From: an uncultured Collinsella sp.
Lineage (GTDB): Bacteria; Actinomycetota; Coriobacteriia; Coriobacteriales; Coriobacteriaceae
Direction: 5' to 3'
Assembly: GCA_900551305.1 (NCBI GenBank)
Contig: URVK01000058.1
Span: forward strand, 1 to 8,304
DNA: 8,304 bases
Shown here: positions 5,667 through 8,304 of the stretch, one piece after another
Position numbering within the stretch: position 1 is the first letter of the stretch
Layout: each line of letters begins with the position of its first letter
Notes under the pieces: model-generated
Databases searched by the model: none
Seen by the model: only the letters and a program-made list of their open reading frames with translations
What the model was told of the DNA's origin: nothing
Made by a program: the position numbers and the translations under genes

Positions 5667-6914
5667 ATGGCAACTAATCAAGAAACGGCCGTCATTAAGG
5701 CGCGCATGGACCGCATTCCCGCGGCGTTGTCGCCCGAACTCGTCGAGCGCATTTCCGCCGATCGCGCTTCGGGTGCCGTCAATCCGTATCGTTGCAACGA
5801 CGACCAGGTCATTCGTCGTATTGATCGCGCTGCCGACAAAGGCACGCTTATGCGTCCGGCGTTTATGCGTGATACCGAAAAGATTCTTCATCTTCCGGCG
5901 TACACGCGTTATGCAGGCAAAACGCAGGTCTTTAGCTTCCGTAGTAATGATGATCTGTCGCGCCGCGGTTTGCACGTGCAGCTTGTTTCGCGCATTGCGC
6001 GCGATATCGGTCGTGCCTTGGGGCTCAACTGCGATCTGATCGAGGCGATTGGCCTGGGCCATGACTTGGGACACACGCCTTTTGGCCATGCGGGCGAGCG
6101 ATTCCTCAACGATATCTATCACGAGCGTACCGGCCGCTTCTTTTTCCATAACGTGCAGTCGGTCCGCGTGCTCGACGTGCTGTACGGCCGCAACGTGTCG
6201 CTCCAGACGCTCGACGGCGTCTTGTGCCATAACGGCGAGTACGAGCAACGCGTGTTTGAGCTCTCGGACATGGGTTCCTTTGAACAATTCGATCAGACGG
6301 TTGAGGACTGCATTGCCAAGGGATATGGCGCAATTGAGCACCTACGTCCCATGACGCTCGAGGGCTGCGTGGTCCGCATCTCGGATATCCTTGCCTATGT
6401 TGGACGCGATCGCCAAGACGCCATTGCGGCGGGCCTGCTGTCGCCCGACGCGTTTGACGATGGCCGTGGCGGTGCCTACAACAGCTGGATCCTCACGCAT
6501 GCCTCCATCGATATCGTTGAGTACAGCTATGGCAAGCCGCGCATCGAGATGAGCGAGGACCTGTTTGAGGAGATCCGCCGAGCCAAGCGCGAGAACTACG
6601 AGAAGATCTATAGCAAGGGCGGCATCGAAGGCGACTCCGAAGCGGAACTGCGCGAGGCGTTCGAAAAGCTCTACGACCGTTGCCTGCAGGATATAAACGA
6701 AGGCGACGAGTCCTCTTACATCTTTAAGCATCATATTTCGCGCATTGAGCAGCAGCTTTCCTACTACGATCGCACCTATACCTGGCAGGACGACAAGGAT
6801 CAAGCGGTGGTGGATTACATCGCGAGCATGACGGACGGCTATTTCTGCGAGCTGACGAGCAAGCTATTTCCTGGTCTGGAGTTTCCCCATCGTACCTATA
6901 TTAACGAACGGTAG
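5667..6914 (+). CDS. dGTPase-like HD-domain phosphohydrolase
   Basis: Members of this family hydrolyse dGTP, or other dNTPs in the broader group, to deoxynucleoside and triphosphate, adjusting dNTP pools. The substrate here is inferred. The protein is 415 residues from ATG 5667. The metal-binding H...HD...D set is visible: His103 in RRGLHVQLV, His132-Asp133 in GLGHDLGHTPFGHAGE (129-144) and Asp240 in VVRISDILAYVGRD (235-248). GHDLGHTPFGHAGE is the hallmark of dGTPases among HD proteins. LCHNGEYEQ (186-194) follows. The segment before the first metal His reads DDLSRRGLH instead of the commoner RLTHSLE. The spacing of the His to the following helix is kept, so activity is plausible. The remaining 170 or so residues contain charged helices. 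The gene sits 31 bases after the prepilin peptidase gene, with no terminator between. A small 6-bp hairpin (6904-6919) covers its stop codon. Confidence 0.85.
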   Translation: MATNQETAVIKARMDRIPAALSPELVERISADRASGAVNPYRCNDDQVIRRIDRAADKGTLMRPAFMRDTEKILHLPAYTRYAGKTQVFSFRSNDDLSRRGLHVQLVSRIARDIGRALGLNCDLIEAIGLGHDLGHTPFGHAGERFLNDIYHERTGRFFFHNVQSVRVLDVLYGRNVSLQTLDGVLCHNGEYEQRVFELSDMGSFEQFDQTVEDCIAKGYGAIEHLRPMTLEGCVVRISDILAYVGRDRQDAIAAGLLSPDAFDDGRGGAYNSWILTHASIDIVEYSYGKPRIEMSEDLFEEIRRAKRENYEKIYSKGGIEGDSEAELREAFEKLYDRCLQDINEGDESSYIFKHHISRIEQQLSYYDRTYTWQDDKDQAVVDYIASMTDGYFCELTSKLFPGLEFPHRTYINER

Positions 6915-6929
6915 TTCGTATCATTTCGG

Positions 6930-6935
6930 TATACT
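6930..6935 (+). promoter_or_regulatory. Possible -10 box for rarA
   Basis: TATACT (6930-6935) matches five of six bases of the -10 consensus and lies 45 bases before the chosen rarA start. No good -35 is found 16-19 bases upstream, so either the promoter is weak or rarA is read from the upstream gene. No terminator is seen between the two genes. Confidence 0.35.
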
Positions 6936-6974
6936 GTTAGTGGAAAACGTTTTTGATTGATGCACGGGATGGCT

Positions 6975-8304
6975 ATGGACGACCTATTTTCTGCCTCGAC
7001 GCGCGAGCGTTCCTTTAAAAATGCGCCGCTCGCGGTGCGCATGCGCCCCAATTCGCTCGACGAGTACGTGGGTCAGCAAAAGGCCGTCGGTAAGGGCTCG
7101 TGGCTGCGTGCGGCCATCGAGCATGATGTGCTATCGAGCGTGATTCTGTATGGGCCGGCCGGTACGGGCAAGACGACGCTGGCGCATATCATCGCCAACC
7201 ATACCAAGAGCGAGTTTGTCGAGGTCAGCGCCGTGACGGGTACCGTGAAGGACCTGCGTCGCGTGATCGACGAGGCAAAGACGCGTCTGAATACGTACGA
7301 CCGTCGCACCATCCTGTTTATCGACGAGATTCATCGCTTTTCGAAGTCACAGCAGGATGCATTGCTGCATGCGGTTGAGAACCGTACCGTCATTATGATT
7401 GGCGCCACGACGGAGAACCCGTACTTCGAGGTCAACTCGGCGTTGCTCTCGCGTGGTCGCGTGGTGGAGCTCGAGCACTTAAAGGACGAGGATATCGCGA
7501 CGCTCATCGAGCGTGCGCTCGAGGCGCCGCAGGGTCTGAGCGGTAAGTTCTCTGCCGATGAGGATACGGTTAAGTCCATCTGCACGCTGGCCGCGGGCGA
7601 TGCGCGTTCGGCGCTCACGACGCTTGAGCTTGCGAGCGAGATTGCCGTCACGCGTCCCGATACCGAGGGAACGCCAGCGCCGGCGGCGGGGGAGCGCTAT
7701 CCCATCACCGTGGATGATGTTAAGATTGCCAACCCTCGTCGTGGCTTTTCGTATGACAAAAACGGCGACATGCACTACGACATTATCAGTGCGTTCATCA
7801 AGTCCATGCGAGGCAGCGACCCCGATGCCACGATCTATTGGCTTGCACGCATGATCGATGCTGGGGAGGATCCCAAGTTTATTGCGCGGCGTATTATGAT
7901 CCACGCTTCCGAGGACGTCGGCAACGCCGATCCGCAGGCGCTCTTGGTGGCACATGCTGCGTTTAAGTCTGCCGAGGTCATTGGTTATCCCGAATGCCGC
8001 ATTAACCTGGCTCAGGCTGCGCTCTATGTGTGCTTGGCACCTAAATCTAACGCTTGCGAGGCTTCGATAGATGCGGCGCTGGCAGATATCCATTCAAGTG
8101 GGCTGCGCGAGGTGCCGAGTTATCTGCGCGACCGTCATCGCCCGGGCAGCGACGAATACGGTGTGTATAAGTATCCGCACGATTATCCCGAAGGTTGGGT
8201 CGACCAGCGCTATTTGCCCGAGGGACTGGAGCGCGGTGCATTTTGGCAGCCTGCCGGCCGCGGCTGGGAAGAGGGGCGGGTGGAGGAAAGCGAAGAGCGA
8301 ATCA
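6975..8304 (+). CDS. rarA: Replication-associated recombination protein A (AAA+ ATPase), cut at the window end
   Basis: RarA (MgsA, relative of eukaryotic WRNIP1/Mgs1) is a clamp-loader-like AAA+ ATPase that acts at stalled replication forks. Numbered from ATG 6975: LAVRMRPNSLDEYVGQ (19-34) is the family's N-terminal signature, Walker A is GPAGTGKTT (60-68), Walker B LFIDEIHRF (114-122), sensor 1 GATTENP (143-149) and the likely arginine finger ALLSR (156-160). GDARSALTTLE belongs to the lid, followed by a Pro/Ala-rich insert, then FIKSMRGSDPDATIYWLARMIDAGEDP-type tetramerisation-domain sequence and RRIMIHASEDVGNADP. The frame stays open to 8304 (443 codons) and reaches YLPEGLERG, near the usual C terminus, so only a few residues should be missing. 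ATG 6960 and ATG 6969 are in frame. I chose 6975 because GGA (6967-6969) is at proper spacing, but the start is not certain. Confidence 0.95.
   Translation, partial: MDDLFSASTRERSFKNAPLAVRMRPNSLDEYVGQQKAVGKGSWLRAAIEHDVLSSVILYGPAGTGKTTLAHIIANHTKSEFVEVSAVTGTVKDLRRVIDEAKTRLNTYDRRTILFIDEIHRFSKSQQDALLHAVENRTVIMIGATTENPYFEVNSALLSRGRVVELEHLKDEDIATLIERALEAPQGLSGKFSADEDTVKSICTLAAGDARSALTTLELASEIAVTRPDTEGTPAPAAGERYPITVDDVKIANPRRGFSYDKNGDMHYDIISAFIKSMRGSDPDATIYWLARMIDAGEDPKFIARRIMIHASEDVGNADPQALLVAHAAFKSAEVIGYPECRINLAQAALYVCLAPKSNACEASIDAALADIHSSGLREVPSYLRDRHRPGSDEYGVYKYPHDYPEGWVDQRYLPEGLERGAFWQPAGRGWEEGRVEESEERI

Noticed and set aside
5553..6341. 262-codon minus-strand open frame across the peptidase/dGTPase junction
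   Set aside because: It runs antisense across two recognised genes and has no family motif, so it is a shadow frame.

Overview
The window is a 3'-part-to-5'-part slice of an ordinary bacterial housekeeping region, with all genes on the + strand. G+C content is moderately high and codon use is G/C-rich. The order ileS - lspA - RluD-type pseudouridine synthase - family 2 glycosyltransferase - small prepilin peptidase - dGTPase-like HD protein - rarA, together with the protein sequences, suggests a Gram-positive actinobacterium of the Coriobacteriia, probably Collinsella or a close relative. That assignment is inference from recalled family resemblance. No database search was done.

Region 1-1745 is the 3' part of ileS (isoleucyl-tRNA synthetase): the end of the editing domain, the KMSKS loop, the anticodon-binding region and the C-terminal zinc domain. 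The zinc domain is in a different frame from the rest, so ileS carries an apparent frameshift near 1526-1530. Region 1746-2128 has no gene. It holds a perfect hairpin over the ileS stop codon, a roughly 98-base element bounded by imperfect inverted repeats, a second palindrome, and a clear intrinsic terminator (1991-2029). A G-rich, C-poor leader then runs into lspA.

Region 2159-3753 is a two-gene unit. lspA (signal peptidase II, lipoprotein maturation) overlaps the RluD-type 23S rRNA pseudouridine synthase gene by one base (TAATG). This pairing is familiar in Gram-positive bacteria. Region 3836-5131 encodes a membrane-bound, processive-type family 2 glycosyltransferase, closed by a strong terminator hairpin at 5140-5181.

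Region 5213-6914 carries a minimal 140-residue A24 prepilin peptidase and a dGTPase-like HD phosphohydrolase 31 bases later, probably co-transcribed. Region 6975-8304 is rarA (AAA+ replication-associated recombination protein), cut by the window end a few residues before its expected C terminus. The dGTPase-like protein (dNTP pools) and RarA (stalled forks) share a loose replication theme. The remaining genes serve translation, lipoprotein processing and the cell surface. I see no mobile element, tRNA, rRNA, CRISPR array or defence-type cluster. The most unusual items are the ileS frameshift and the palindromic intergenic elements.
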